Of a stretch of 64,000 nucleotides of DNA, positions 54,328 to 62,627 are shown piece after piece. The DNA is from Robertmurraya korlensis NBRC 107688 (GTDB lineage Bacteria > Bacillota > Bacilli > Bacillales > Cytobacillaceae): positions 1-64,000 of the forward strand of contig NZ_BCVH01000015.1 in assembly GCF_001591645.1 (NCBI RefSeq), read 5' to 3'. The notes under the pieces were generated by a model. It was not told the origin of the DNA and did not search any database. It saw nothing but the letters and a program-made list of their open reading frames with translations. The position numbers were made by a program, and so were the translations under genes. Position 1 is the first letter of the stretch. The number at the start of each line of letters is the position of its first letter.

Positions 54328-55077
54328 CTAAATTGTGCGCTCTGCCAGGTCATTTACCACTCGACCAAAAGAGGTGTATGTAATGGCCATTTTCCCTCTT
54401 AAATAACCAACTACTTCAATTTGAAGATACTTAGCGAGTTGAATCGCTTGTTTGGTTGCCGCTGTTCTTGAACCAATCACTCCAAAACCAAATTTGGCCG
54501 CCTTTGAAAGCATTTCATACGAGACTCTACCGGTTGTTAAAAGTAGTAGTTTGCTAGGATCAAGGCCGTTTCTTACCGCATGACCAATAATCTTATCTAC
54601 CGCATTATGTCTGCCGATATCTTCTCTTACAGTAATGAAGCCATTCTCATCTACAATGCAGGCTCCATGCATTCCTCCCGTTTCAAGGTAAAGTGGTGAT
54701 TCCTTTGCAAATTCACTTCTCTTTTTTAAAAGATAGCTTAGTACATATTGATTTTTTCCCTCAACCTTTTGAAACGTCTTCACATCCGTCATGGAGAAAA
54801 AAGTGACTCCTCGCCCACAACCTGCTGTATAGTGTTTCTTCTTTGAATACAAAGCCTCCGCTTCAAATGGTGAGGATAAGTTCACATGAATCATTCCCGT
54901 CTCCTCATTAATGGTAACGTTTTCAACGTCGCACAGCTTTTGAATAATTCCTTCAGAAAATAGATAACCGTATACCCAATCCTCTAAATCCTGCTTTGTC
55001 AGTTGAAACACAGCAACCTCAAATCCATCGAGAACTAATGTAATAGGGAATTCTTCAGGACAGCCTTTTTGATTCAA
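54328..55077 (-). CDS. fdhD: Formate dehydrogenase sulfurtransferase FdhD
   Basis: Carries sulfur from a cysteine desulfurase to the molybdenum cofactor of formate dehydrogenase, essential for activity. It is 249 residues of the FdhD/NarQ family. The active-site loop is TAGCGRGVTF with a single visible cysteine where some homologues have CxxC. ETGGMHGACIVDENG, REDIGRHNAVDKIIG and TGRVSYEMLSKAAKFG are also conserved. The start is TTG 55077 (AGGAG 8 bases before). It is the first gene of the locus, 64 bases ahead of fdnG. Confidence 0.95.
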   Translation of the reverse strand: MNQKGCPEEFPITLVLDGFEVAVFQLTKQDLEDWVYGYLFSEGIIQKLCDVENVTINEETGMIHVNLSSPFEAEALYSKKKHYTAGCGRGVTFFSMTDVKTFQKVEGKNQYVLSYLLKKRSEFAKESPLYLETGGMHGACIVDENGFITVREDIGRHNAVDKIIGHAVRNGLDPSKLLLLTTGRVSYEMLSKAAKFGFGVIGSRTAATKQAIQLAKYLQIEVVGYLRGKMAITYTSFGRVVNDLAERTI

Positions 55078-55417
55078 TGTCCTCACTCCTGGTTCGCTTA
55101 AGGTCCTTCATTAATATTGTAAAAAATGAAACTCAACCTTTCTGCGACAATTATCACTTTAAATGTCTTAATAGCAATAACCTGTTCAAAATTAGTGGTT
55201 TTTTTAATTACTAAAATCTTTTAATAATATTGCTATAGTGGGAAAACATCTTTATCCTTTATGCTATGCTTCCTTGCTTCTCCTAACAGTGACTTTTCTC
55301 ACGCCTGTACAGTTCATAAATTAGTGGTAAAATAATTGTCATAGAATGTTAATAATTTAGGAGATTGGAAGAGTACTCCTAATTAGAAAAAGAGATACTC
55401 AGGAGGGATTGATAACG
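55078..55417. other. Divergent control region fdhD-pdxK (340 bases)
   Basis: No gene is visible. The region is AT-rich and must hold the promoters of the formate dehydrogenase locus (minus) and pdxK (plus). The only motif I could pick out is an FNR/CRP-type palindrome at 55288. A near-consensus promoter was not clear for either side. Confidence 0.5.
55288..55303. promoter_or_regulatory. FNR/CRP-like palindrome
   Basis: AGTGACTTTTCTCACG keeps GTGA-N6-TCAC of the Bacillus Fnr site TGTGAN6TCACA, missing the two outer bases. It is about 210 bases upstream of fdhD. A weak -10 (TAGCAT near 55262-55267 on the minus strand) would be placed for activation at -41.5. Confidence 0.32.
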
Positions 55418-56233
55418 ATGAAAAAGGTAATGACGATAGCGGGTTCGGATACGAGCGGAGGTGCTGGTATCCAAGCAGATTTAAAAACATTCCAGGAGCT
55501 CGGCGTATATGGAATGACTGCTTTAACAACAATCGTGACGATGGATCCTAAAAACCATTGGCACCACAATGTATTCCCTATTGCGATTGAAACGCTAGAA
55601 GCACAGCTGGAAACGATTCTTTCTGTCGGAATCGATGCGATGAAGACAGGTATGCTGGGCACAGTGGAAATTATTGAACTTGCGGCAAAGGTAATTGATG
55701 AAAACAAACTGAATGCAGTTGTAATTGATCCCGTTATGGTGTGTAAGGGGGAAGACGAAGTGTTGCACCCAGAAACAACTGATGCCCTTCGTGACATCCT
55801 CGTACCACGCGCAACAGTCGTCACTCCAAATCTCTTTGAAGCAAGTCAGCTTGCACAAACCGCTCCTCTTCGTACGATTGAAGACATGAAACAAGCAGCA
55901 ACAAAAATTCATGCACTTGGTGCTAAGTATGTATTAATTAAAGGTGGAAGTAAGCTGAATCACGAAAAGGCAGTGGATCTTCTGTTTGATGGTGAGGAAT
56001 TCACTTTACTAGAAAGTGAAAAAATTGATACTACTTACATTCATGGTGCAGGCTGCACCTACTCTTCAGCTATTACGGCAGAGCTTGCAAAAGGAAAATC
56101 AGTGAAGGAAGCTGTTGCTACGGCGAAGGAATTCATTACAGCTGCGATCACGCATGGCTTTAAATTAAATGAGTACGTTGGACCAACCATGCACGGTGCG
56201 TACCGTACATTTGGTGTAAAAGTGAATGCATAA
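55418..56233 (+). CDS. pdxK: Pyridoxine/pyridoxal/HMP kinase (PdxK, ThiD family)
   Basis: Phosphorylates vitamin B6 forms or hydroxymethylpyrimidine with ATP. The 271-residue ribokinase-fold protein matches B. subtilis PdxK (YwdB) in length and throughout: MTIAGSDTSGGAGIQADLKTF, MKTGMLGTVEIIELAA, DPVMVCKGEDEVL, TPNLFEASQL and the anion hole GAGCTYSSAITAELAKG. ThiD proper is close, but the place in the ywd region supports PdxK. ATG 55418 is used, with AGGAGGG 10 bases before. Confidence 0.9.
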   Translation: MKKVMTIAGSDTSGGAGIQADLKTFQELGVYGMTALTTIVTMDPKNHWHHNVFPIAIETLEAQLETILSVGIDAMKTGMLGTVEIIELAAKVIDENKLNAVVIDPVMVCKGEDEVLHPETTDALRDILVPRATVVTPNLFEASQLAQTAPLRTIEDMKQAATKIHALGAKYVLIKGGSKLNHEKAVDLLFDGEEFTLLESEKIDTTYIHGAGCTYSSAITAELAKGKSVKEAVATAKEFITAAITHGFKLNEYVGPTMHGAYRTFGVKVNA

Positions 56234-56242
56234 ATAGAGAAA

Positions 56243-56266
56243 ACCGCTGGAATAAAATCCAGCGGT
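56243..56266 (-). terminator. Hairpin between pdxK and ribH (bidirectional)
   Basis: A perfect 8-bp stem (56243-56250 with 56259-56266) with an 8-base loop lies between converging genes. On the minus strand UUUUCUC follows, so it mainly serves ribH; the plus-strand tract is weaker. Confidence 0.7.
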
Positions 56267-56295
56267 CTCTTAATTTAGAAATGTAATTTTTTCTT

Positions 56296-56763
56296 TTATT
56301 CAAACATACGAGATAGGTTTGCCATTTCAATTGCTGAAACCGCTGATTCCCATCCTTTGTTTCCAGCCTTTGTCCCAGCTCTTTCGATTGCTTGTTCAAT
56401 CGTGTTTGTTGTAAGTACACCAAAAATGACAGGAACTCCTGTGTTTAATGTTGTTGCCTGTACACCCTTGGCTGCTTCATTACACACGAAGTCAAAGTGC
56501 GGAGTAGCCCCACGAATAACCGTTCCTAATGTGATTACTGCATCATACTTTTTACTTTGTGCCATCTTTTGTGCGATTAACGGAATTTCAAATGCACCCG
56601 GTACCCATGCCACATCCACATCTTCTTCCGCTACGCCATGTCTTTTTAACGCATCCTCTGCTCCACTTAGAAGCTTACTTGTAATAAATTCATTGAAACG
56701 CCCTACCACAATACCAACCTTTAACCCACTGCCAACTAAATTACCTTCAAAGCTTTTACCCAT
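56296..56763 (-). CDS. ribH: 6,7-dimethyl-8-ribityllumazine synthase
   Basis: Penultimate step of riboflavin synthesis, forming 60-subunit capsids in Bacillus. It is 155 residues with [26 protein letters not shown], the [15 protein letters not shown] substrate loop, [22 protein letters not shown] with the catalytic histidine, and [30 protein letters not shown] precedes the ATG. It ends the rib operon and follows ribBA by 12 bases. Confidence 0.97.
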   Translation of the reverse strand: MGKSFEGNLVGSGLKVGIVVGRFNEFITSKLLSGAEDALKRHGVAEEDVDVAWVPGAFEIPLIAQKMAQSKKYDAVITLGTVIRGATPHFDFVCNEAAKGVQATTLNTGVPVIFGVLTTNTIEQAIERAGTKAGNKGWESAVSAIEMANLSRMFE

Positions 56764-56775
56764 TATCTGTTCCTC

Positions 56776-57969
56776 CTAAAAGTGTAGTAAATGTCCTAAC
56801 TTACTTTGTTTTGTTTTTAAATATTTTTCGTTTTCTTCACGCGATTGCATTTGGATAGGCACACGGTCGACAATCTCTAATCCATAGCCCTTTAAGCCTT
56901 TAATTTTTCGAGGATTGTTGGTTAATAATCGGATTTGATGAATCCCTAAATCCTTTAAAATTTGAGCACCAATGCCATACTCTCGTAAATCGGCACCAAA
57001 GCCTAGCTTTTCGTTTGCTTCAACCGTATCGTACCCTTCCTCTTGAAGCTTGTACGCTCTTAGCTTGTTCAACAGTCCAAGTCCGCGGCCTTCTTGACGC
57101 AAATACAGTAACACTCCTGCGCCCTCTTGCTCGATTTGACTTAATGCGGAATGTAGTTGTGGACCACAGTCACAGCGATACGAGCCAAACACATCACCTG
57201 TTAAGCATTCTGAGTGAACACGAACAAGAACTGGTTTGCTAGAATCTATTGTTCCCTTCACTAATGCCACATGCTCCTTGCCATCAATCACATTGGAATA
57301 ACCAACTGCTCGGAATTGGCCAAACTCGGTAGGTAACTCAATCTCAACCTCACGCTGAATTAAGCGATCCTCACGATTTCGGTACTCAATCAAATCTTTA
57401 ATCGTGATCATTTTAACATTTAGCTTTACGGCAATTTCTTTTAGCTGTGGCACACGTGCCATGCTTCCATCCTCATTCATAATCTCACAGATGACTCCAG
57501 CAGGTTTGGCACCTGATAACATCGCTAGGTCAACAGCCGCCTCCGTATGACCAGCACGTTTAAGTACGCCACCTTTTTTCGAAATTAACGGAAAAATATG
57601 ACCTGGTCTTTTAAAATCGGCTGCCTTAGAATCTGGATGTAGCATTTGTAAGATGGTATCGGAACGCTCGAAGGCTGAAATACCAGTCGTTGAATTTTTA
57701 TGATCAATACTCACGGTAAAGGCTGTCCCATGCGGATCTGTATTTCTTGTAACCATCGGTAGGAGCTCGAGCTTCTGAGCTAGCTCCTCCTCGATTGGGA
57801 CACAAATAAGCCCTCTCCCATGAGTAGCCATTAAATTGATTACCTCAGGAGTTGTTTTTTCCGCTAAAGAAATGAAATCCCCTTCGTTCTCACGATCTTC
57901 ATCGTCACATACGATGATAACTTTTCCATTCTTTAAGTCTTCCAGTGCTTCTTCAATTGTATTAAACAT
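56776..57969 (-). CDS. ribBA: Bifunctional DHBP synthase / GTP cyclohydrolase II
   Basis: Makes both precursors of riboflavin: dihydroxybutanone phosphate (N-terminal RibB, about 1-200; [27 protein letters not shown]) and the pyrimidine from GTP (C-terminal RibA; zinc ligands in [23 protein letters not shown]). It is 397 residues. I start at ATG 57969 ([12 protein letters not shown]) with AAGGAGG 6 bases before; the frame opens nine codons earlier. Central gene of a three-gene operon under the FMN riboswitch. Confidence 0.97.
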   Translation of the reverse strand: MFNTIEEALEDLKNGKVIIVCDDEDRENEGDFISLAEKTTPEVINLMATHGRGLICVPIEEELAQKLELLPMVTRNTDPHGTAFTVSIDHKNSTTGISAFERSDTILQMLHPDSKAADFKRPGHIFPLISKKGGVLKRAGHTEAAVDLAMLSGAKPAGVICEIMNEDGSMARVPQLKEIAVKLNVKMITIKDLIEYRNREDRLIQREVEIELPTEFGQFRAVGYSNVIDGKEHVALVKGTIDSSKPVLVRVHSECLTGDVFGSYRCDCGPQLHSALSQIEQEGAGVLLYLRQEGRGLGLLNKLRAYKLQEEGYDTVEANEKLGFGADLREYGIGAQILKDLGIHQIRLLTNNPRKIKGLKGYGLEIVDRVPIQMQSREENEKYLKTKQSKLGHLLHF

Positions 57970-57982
57970 CTCTCTTACCTCC

Positions 57983-58639
57983 TTATTTAAACCCATTTTC
58001 CTCTAGAAATTGAGCGCTAAGTGAAGAGCTCTTTTGATTGTTCTGAGTTGATTGCTTGGACAAAAAGTGTGAAATGTATTTGCCAATCATATCGCACTCA
58101 ATATTCACTATATCCCCAGCCCCTTTTCGCCCAATAATTGTTTCCGATAGCGTGTGTGGGATAAGGGACAGAAGGAAGCTCGTTTCAGAAACACCAAAAA
58201 CGGTTAAGCTTGTTCCATCCACCGTAACGGAACCTTTCTCGATGATGTAGTGCAGCAGGTCACTCTCTACCTCGACCTCGTAGTACACCGCATTGGCAAC
58301 CTCTCTTTTTTCTTTAATCACCCCGAGACCATCCACATGCCCCGATACGAAATGACCACCAAATCGTCCGCCAGCTGCCATCGCCCGTTCCAGGTTTACC
58401 TGCGACCCTGGTTCAATATCTCGTAAACTCGTTGCCTTGATGGTCTCCGGCATTACATCTACTGTAAACGCGTTCGAGGTAAATGAAGTGACGGTTAAAC
58501 AAACTCCATTCACAGCGATACTATCACCGAGCTTTACATCGGCAAGAATATGATTGGCCTCTATCGTTAATACCGAGGATTGCCCTGTATTCTTTGTATT
58601 CGTTACAAGTCCTATTTCTTCAATAATCCCAGTAAACAT
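57983..58639 (-). CDS. ribE: Riboflavin synthase alpha chain
   Basis: Dismutates two lumazine molecules to riboflavin. It is 218 residues made of two similar lumazine-binding barrels: [10 protein letters not shown] at the start and [18 protein letters not shown] in the first, [15 protein letters not shown] and [18 protein letters not shown] in the second. ATG 58639 follows AGGAGAG. It is the first gene after the FMN riboswitch. In B. subtilis ribD stands before it; here there is none. Confidence 0.97.
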   Translation of the reverse strand: MFTGIIEEIGLVTNTKNTGQSSVLTIEANHILADVKLGDSIAVNGVCLTVTSFTSNAFTVDVMPETIKATSLRDIEPGSQVNLERAMAAGGRFGGHFVSGHVDGLGVIKEKREVANAVYYEVEVESDLLHYIIEKGSVTVDGTSLTVFGVSETSFLLSLIPHTLSETIIGRKGAGDIVNIECDMIGKYISHFLSKQSTQNNQKSSSLSAQFLEENGFK

Positions 58640-58764
58640 TTTCTCTCCTCCTTTCATGGGTTACCTATAGTACGATTTATCCGAGGTATGTATCTTAATC
58701 TCTAATTTTCCTACCTCTAGCATTTCCGAGAATCTTGATTTTCCTTCAAGGTAAAGATCATATA

Positions 58765-58800
58765 CAAAAACAAAACCCCGCACCAAGAAAGGAACGGGGT
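58765..58800 (-). terminator. Riboswitch expression-platform terminator
   Basis: ACCCCG/CGGGGT (58775-58780 with 58795-58800) plus inner pairs, followed on the minus strand by UUUGUUUUUG, lies 75 bases after the FMN aptamer and 125 bases before ribE. It would stop transcription when FMN is bound. Confidence 0.85.
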
Positions 58801-58874
58801 CAGAAAGATGGCATTGTCAAATAAAGGTCTATAAATGGATAGACTACACCCATAAACAGAAACCAGAATTTTTT

Positions 58875-59015
58875 TCCTTCTCCCATCCAGACTTTACTGT
58901 CGGCTCTGGAGTTTCACCAGATCCACCGTTTGAATGAACATTCAAAACGGGTCACGGACTAAGAAGCTCTTGCTTCATCACCGCCGGTTGGGAATTTCAC
59001 CCGACCCCGAAGGAA
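58875..59015 (-). promoter_or_regulatory. FMN riboswitch (RFN element)
   Basis: Read on the minus strand, the conserved blocks appear in order: CCUUCGGGG, GGGUGAAAUUCCCAACCGGCGGU, AGUCCGUGACCC, GGUGGAUCUGGUGAAACUCC, AGAGCCGACAGU, AAAGUCUGGAUGGGAGAAGGA. It precedes ribE and, with the terminator at 58765, switches off the rib operon when FMN is plentiful. Confidence 0.97.
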
Positions 59016-59034
59016 TACTTATTAAATTGTCCTC

Positions 59035-59040
59035 ATTATA
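59035..59040 (-). promoter_or_regulatory. -10 box of the rib operon promoter
   Basis: TATAAT on the minus strand lies about 20 bases before the riboswitch 5' end, preceded by TG. The -35 is weak (TTTCCT at 17 bases), so this is a tentative promoter. Confidence 0.45.
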
Positions 59041-59186
59041 CATAATCATTCCACAAAAGGAAACCTAAAACTCTTACAGACATAAATTTGTTGGAAAATC
59101 ACTCAATCCTACTTTTCGCTTTTCTATTTTCTTTTTAGTAAAATAAAGATTATTAATTTCGTTAAAGAAGTGAAGGAGGAAATGAC

Positions 59187-59534
59187 ATGGAGCTCGTCAT
59201 AGTGGAAGAAGTTCAAAAAGAGCTAAACCGTCTTGCGAACCAAGATGTGTATATACATTTAGAAACAACAAATGGAGCGTATGCGACTCATAACGATGAA
59301 TCCTTTTTTTCCTCAGGAGCATTTATTCGCAATGCGCTAGTGAATTATGAGATTGGTCAGATCAAAGGAAGTGGACCTTACCGCATCGGCTTAAAGCTAA
59401 ACATTGGCTGGGTGTATGCGGAAGGAATTACACATTTTGAAATTGATGATCAAAATAGATTACTAATGGCTGGACATGATTATCAAGGAAAACTAGCAGT
59501 TGCCTTCCAGATCAGTCCAACACCATTTGAGTAG
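59187..59534 (+). CDS. yojF: DUF1806 protein YojF
   Basis: Function unknown, 115 residues, always next to bshB2 in Bacillus (yojF-yojG). A compact alpha-beta protein with IVEEVQKELNRLANQDVYIHLETTNGAYA, FIRNALVNYEIGQIKGSGPYRIGLKLNIGWVYAEGITHFE and a C-terminal AVAFQISP. No catalytic motif is recognised; an accessory role in bacillithiol metabolism is inference from linkage. GAAGGAGG precedes the ATG. Confidence 0.9.
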   Translation: MELVIVEEVQKELNRLANQDVYIHLETTNGAYATHNDESFFSSGAFIRNALVNYEIGQIKGSGPYRIGLKLNIGWVYAEGITHFEIDDQNRLLMAGHDYQGKLAVAFQISPTPFE

Positions 59535-59547
59535 AAAGGAGCGCATC

Positions 59548-60213
59548 ATGGAAAAAGAACGACAAATATTAGTCATTTTCCCCCATCCCGATGACGAGGC
59601 ATTCGGTGTTTCAGGCACGCTTGCACTACACATCCAAAATGGAACACCTGTCACCTATGCTTGCTTAACACTTGGGGAAATGGGACGTAATCTTGGGAAT
59701 CCACCGTTTGCAACAAGAGAGTCGCTCCCTAACATTCGAAAAGTGGAGCTGCAAAACGCCGCAAAAACGATTGGTATTCAAGATTTACGTATGCTCGGGT
59801 ATCGTGATAAAACAGTAGAGTTTGAGGATCCCGAAAAGCTTGCTGATCATATGGGGGAAATCATTGCTGATGTGAACCCCTCATTAGTCATCACCTTTTA
59901 TCCAGGATATTCTGTGCACCCAGACCACGACGCTACAGGTGCCGCTGTTGTAAAAGCAGTTGGTCGCTTAGCTCCAGAACAAAGACCGAAGCTCCACTGT
60001 GTGGCTTTTTCAAAAAATACGTTGGATGAGCTCGGCGCACCAGACATCGTTAATGATGTAAGTGCCATCTCTGATCAAAAAATTGCAACAATCCAGGCCC
60101 ATGCATCACAAACGCAGCTAATGATTCAAAACATGGCCGAAAAGCTTAAAGTAAAGGATCCCGACATGATTGCTTGGGTAAATAACGAACGTTTTTGGAC
60201 GTATAAATTTTAA
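59548..60213 (+). CDS. bshB2: Bacillithiol biosynthesis deacetylase BshB2
   Basis: Zinc deacetylase that removes acetyl from GlcNAc-malate, the second step of bacillithiol synthesis, and may act on S-conjugates. It is 221 residues of the PIG-L/LmbE family, with zinc motif FPHPDDEAFG near the N-terminus, TYACLTLGEMGRNLG, YRDKTVEF and the third ligand region VHPDHDATG. I start at ATG 59548 (AAAGGAG 7 bases before), 13 bases after the yojF stop. Confidence 0.94.
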   Translation: MEKERQILVIFPHPDDEAFGVSGTLALHIQNGTPVTYACLTLGEMGRNLGNPPFATRESLPNIRKVELQNAAKTIGIQDLRMLGYRDKTVEFEDPEKLADHMGEIIADVNPSLVITFYPGYSVHPDHDATGAAVVKAVGRLAPEQRPKLHCVAFSKNTLDELGAPDIVNDVSAISDQKIATIQAHASQTQLMIQNMAEKLKVKDPDMIAWVNNERFWTYKF

Positions 60214-60217
60214 CAAC

Positions 60218-60250
60218 AATGCCCACAGGAGGTTATAGCCTGTGGGCATT
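60218..60250 (+). terminator. Hairpin after bshB2
   Basis: A perfect 12-bp stem (60218-60229 with 60239-60250) and 9-base loop, followed by CCCUUUU, lies between the converging bshB2 and the START-like gene. It can serve both. Confidence 0.72.
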
Positions 60251-60255
60251 CCCTT

Positions 60256-60705
60256 TTAAATATGAACTTCCTCGGCTTCAAGAACCTGTTTTAACTTCTT
60301 TAGCTGTCCGCCATCCTCATTTTTAATAATTTTGACAAGCTGTTTTTTTGTTAAAAAGCTAAGAAAACCTCCTGTTTTGACTTCGGCTTCCATCTCGACT
60401 TGGGTTCCTTCCTCAATGGCAGAAAAGGTATAGTGATATAGAATTTCCACCCCATTTGATATGCTTTTTGAGGTAAAGGCGGTTGGTCGATTGAACTCTG
60501 TAATGTGAATTTCAGATTGAATAGACCGTCTCCTCACTAATCTTGTTTCCAAGAAGCGGCTGCCATGTCCAACTGGACCATTAGACAACTTTTCCATATC
60601 AGTAACAAACGGCAATAGGTTTGTAACGTTTTCTAGATTGGATAAATAACTAAATACTTCTTCGATCGGGCAATGAATTATCTCACTTACTCGAAAATCA
60701 GCCAT
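60256..60705 (-). CDS. SRPBCC (START-like) family protein
   Basis: Small hydrophobic-ligand-binding fold protein, 149 residues, ligand unknown. It has the typical polyketide cyclase/dehydrase pattern: IIHCPIEEVFSYLSNLENVTNLLPFV at the N-terminus, a beta sheet (GSRFLETRL ... IQSEIHITEFNRPTAFTSKS), and a long C-terminal helix (LKKLKQVLEAEE). The start has AGAGGTGCATAATAA upstream. It is divergent from the ABC transporter with the operator at 60826 between them; co-regulation is possible but unproven. Confidence 0.85.
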   Translation of the reverse strand: MADFRVSEIIHCPIEEVFSYLSNLENVTNLLPFVTDMEKLSNGPVGHGSRFLETRLVRRRSIQSEIHITEFNRPTAFTSKSISNGVEILYHYTFSAIEEGTQVEMEAEVKTGGFLSFLTKKQLVKIIKNEDGGQLKKLKQVLEAEEVHI

Positions 60706-60825
60706 TTATTATGCACCTCTGGGACGATTGTTTGTCTTTATTATACTAGAATTCCCTACCTCATCCGTCCGAAAATATTCACAAAATTTCCCTTTTCATT
60801 TACAGAATATTGCCTTATGATATAT

Positions 60826-60841
60826 GTGAGTGATTACTCAC
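60826..60841. promoter_or_regulatory. Palindromic operator of the ABC transporter operon
   Basis: GTGAGTGATTACTCAC has 6-bp perfect arms. It lies just past a plausible -10 (TATGAT at 60816-60821) and 26 bases before the ATPase start. The TetR protein encoded at the end of the operon is the natural reader. Confidence 0.6.
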
Positions 60842-60867
60842 TTCTCTATCTAAAAGGAGGGATTCAC

Positions 60868-61587
60868 ATGAATCCAATTGTCCAAATTGAACAGGTCAAA
60901 AAGCACTTTGGAAAGCAAGAGGTATTAAAAGGAATTGATCTAGATATTAACGAAGGAGAAATCTTTGGGTTACTTGGTCCATCCGGTGCAGGAAAAACCA
61001 CACTCGTGAAGCAGCTCGTTGGTCTTGAGCTTCCTTCATCTGGTCAAAATAAAGTGTTTAACATTCCGATGCCTTCACTTGATGTCATTGCAAAAATTGG
61101 TTATATGGCTCAGTCAGATGCCTTATACGGGGAGCTAACAGCAAGAGAAAACCTCCAATTCTTTGCGTCTTTATACGGATTAAACAGAGGCCGTCAGAAG
61201 GATAGAATTCAGACTTGTATGGAGATTGTACAGTTAAGCGAACATACCGATAAACAGGTATCCAACTACTCAGGGGGAATGAAGCGACGCCTTTCACTCG
61301 CAATCGCACTCCTCCATGAACCGAAGCTATTAGTTTTAGATGAACCAACTGTGGGGATTGACCCCGTGCTTCGAAAAAGCATATGGAATTCCTTTTATGA
61401 ACTAAAAAAGCGCGGAGTGACGATTATTGTCACCACCCATGTCATGGATGAAGCGGATAAATGTGACCGACTAGGGATGATAAGAGACGGACACTTGATT
61501 GCTGTTGGTACTCCTCAATCCTTAAAAGAAAATATGAACAGTACGAGTCTTGAGGATGCCTTTTTAAGCTATGGAGGTGTGAACTAA
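60868..61587 (+). CDS. ABC transporter ATP-binding protein
   Basis: ATPase of an ABC-2 type exporter, 239 residues. It has Walker A GPSGAGKTT, Q-loop MAQSDALYGELTARENL, signature SGGMKRRLS, Walker B LLVLDEPTVGIDP and H-loop TTHVMDEADK. I start at ATG 60868 with AAAGGAGG 8 bases before; the reading frame is open for 65 codons further, but these are promoter sequence. Substrate unknown; multidrug or lipid export is typical. The next gene overlaps by one base. Confidence 0.94.
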   Translation: MNPIVQIEQVKKHFGKQEVLKGIDLDINEGEIFGLLGPSGAGKTTLVKQLVGLELPSSGQNKVFNIPMPSLDVIAKIGYMAQSDALYGELTARENLQFFASLYGLNRGRQKDRIQTCMEIVQLSEHTDKQVSNYSGGMKRRLSLAIALLHEPKLLVLDEPTVGIDPVLRKSIWNSFYELKKRGVTIIVTTHVMDEADKCDRLGMIRDGHLIAVGTPQSLKENMNSTSLEDAFLSYGGVN

Positions 61588-62615
61588 TGCGCGTCATGGC
61601 ACTTGTAAGAAGAATTTTAAAACAAATTGTTCGTGATAAACGCACGATGGCCTTACTAATTATGGCTCCTATCCTCGTTCTAACAATGCTTCATCTGGTT
61701 TTTAATGGAGATAGTTATACGCCAAAAATTGGTTTTGTCGATCTACCCGCACCTCTCACAGAACAACTCAATGAAGATGAAGCGACCATAGTGGAATACA
61801 ATTCAACCAACAAGGCAGAGATTGCCTTAACGGAACGAGACATTGATGGATATATCGTTATGTCTAGCAATTCCCTTCACCTCACGTTAGAGGGTAGTGA
61901 CCCTACCATTAATGGAGCGACAATGAAGTGGTTACAAGAGTCCCTAACGTCTATGCAGCCTGACTCTTCGGCTATTAAACTTAAAGTTGATTATCTTCAT
62001 GGTTCTAGCGATATGAGCCAGTTTGACTCATTTGGGCCTGTGCTGCTAGGATTTTTCATCTTCTTTTTCGTGTTCCTCATTGCTGGAGTCTCGTTTTTAC
62101 GTGAAAGAACGACAGGAACACTTGAAAGACTGCTTTGTAGTCCCCTTCGTAAATGGGAAATCGTAGTTGGCTATGTGATTGGTTTTGGAATTTTTACGAT
62201 GATACAAGCAACCATCATTGCCTCGTATGCGATCTATGTTCTTGGCATGATGATGGAAGGTGCATTCATTTATGTTCTTGTTATCACATTATTATTATCG
62301 CTGACTGCTTTAACACTTGGGGTACTGCTATCTGCATTCGCTAACAATGAATTGCAAATGATTCAGTTTATTCCGCTCGTGATCGTTCCACAAATCTTTT
62401 TCTCTGGATTATTTAATCTTGAAACGATATCGGATTATTTAAGCTGGATTGGACCGTTTACTCCCCTGTATTATGGAGCAGATGCGTTAAGAAATGTTAT
62501 GATAAGAGGGTACGGGTGGGGTGACATCTCAATTGATTTGCTTATGCTAACAGGATTCTCCATACTGTTCATGATCCTAAATATCCTTGCCCTAAAAAAA
62601 TATCGTTCCATTTAA
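61587..62615 (+). CDS. ABC-2 type transporter permease
   Basis: Membrane half of the exporter, 342 residues. It has one helix near the N-terminus (about 20-38), a large extracytoplasmic loop (about 40-150), then five helices (FDSFGPVLLGFFIFFFVFLIAGVSFLRERTTGTLERLLCSP is the family ABC2 signature), ending NILALKKYRSI. The YhgE/YadH-like layout suggests a drug or glycolipid exporter. It overlaps the ATPase stop by one base (TAATG) and has GGAGGTG upstream. Confidence 0.92.
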   Translation: MRVMALVRRILKQIVRDKRTMALLIMAPILVLTMLHLVFNGDSYTPKIGFVDLPAPLTEQLNEDEATIVEYNSTNKAEIALTERDIDGYIVMSSNSLHLTLEGSDPTINGATMKWLQESLTSMQPDSSAIKLKVDYLHGSSDMSQFDSFGPVLLGFFIFFFVFLIAGVSFLRERTTGTLERLLCSPLRKWEIVVGYVIGFGIFTMIQATIIASYAIYVLGMMMEGAFIYVLVITLLLSLTALTLGVLLSAFANNELQMIQFIPLVIVPQIFFSGLFNLETISDYLSWIGPFTPLYYGADALRNVMIRGYGWGDISIDLLMLTGFSILFMILNILALKKYRSI

Positions 62616-62627
62616 CAAGGAGTATAT

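Noticed and set aside
60673-60867. N-terminal extension of the ABC ATPase
   Set aside because: The extra 65 codons cover the promoter, the operator and the start of a divergent gene; a strong ribosome site marks the ATG at 60868.
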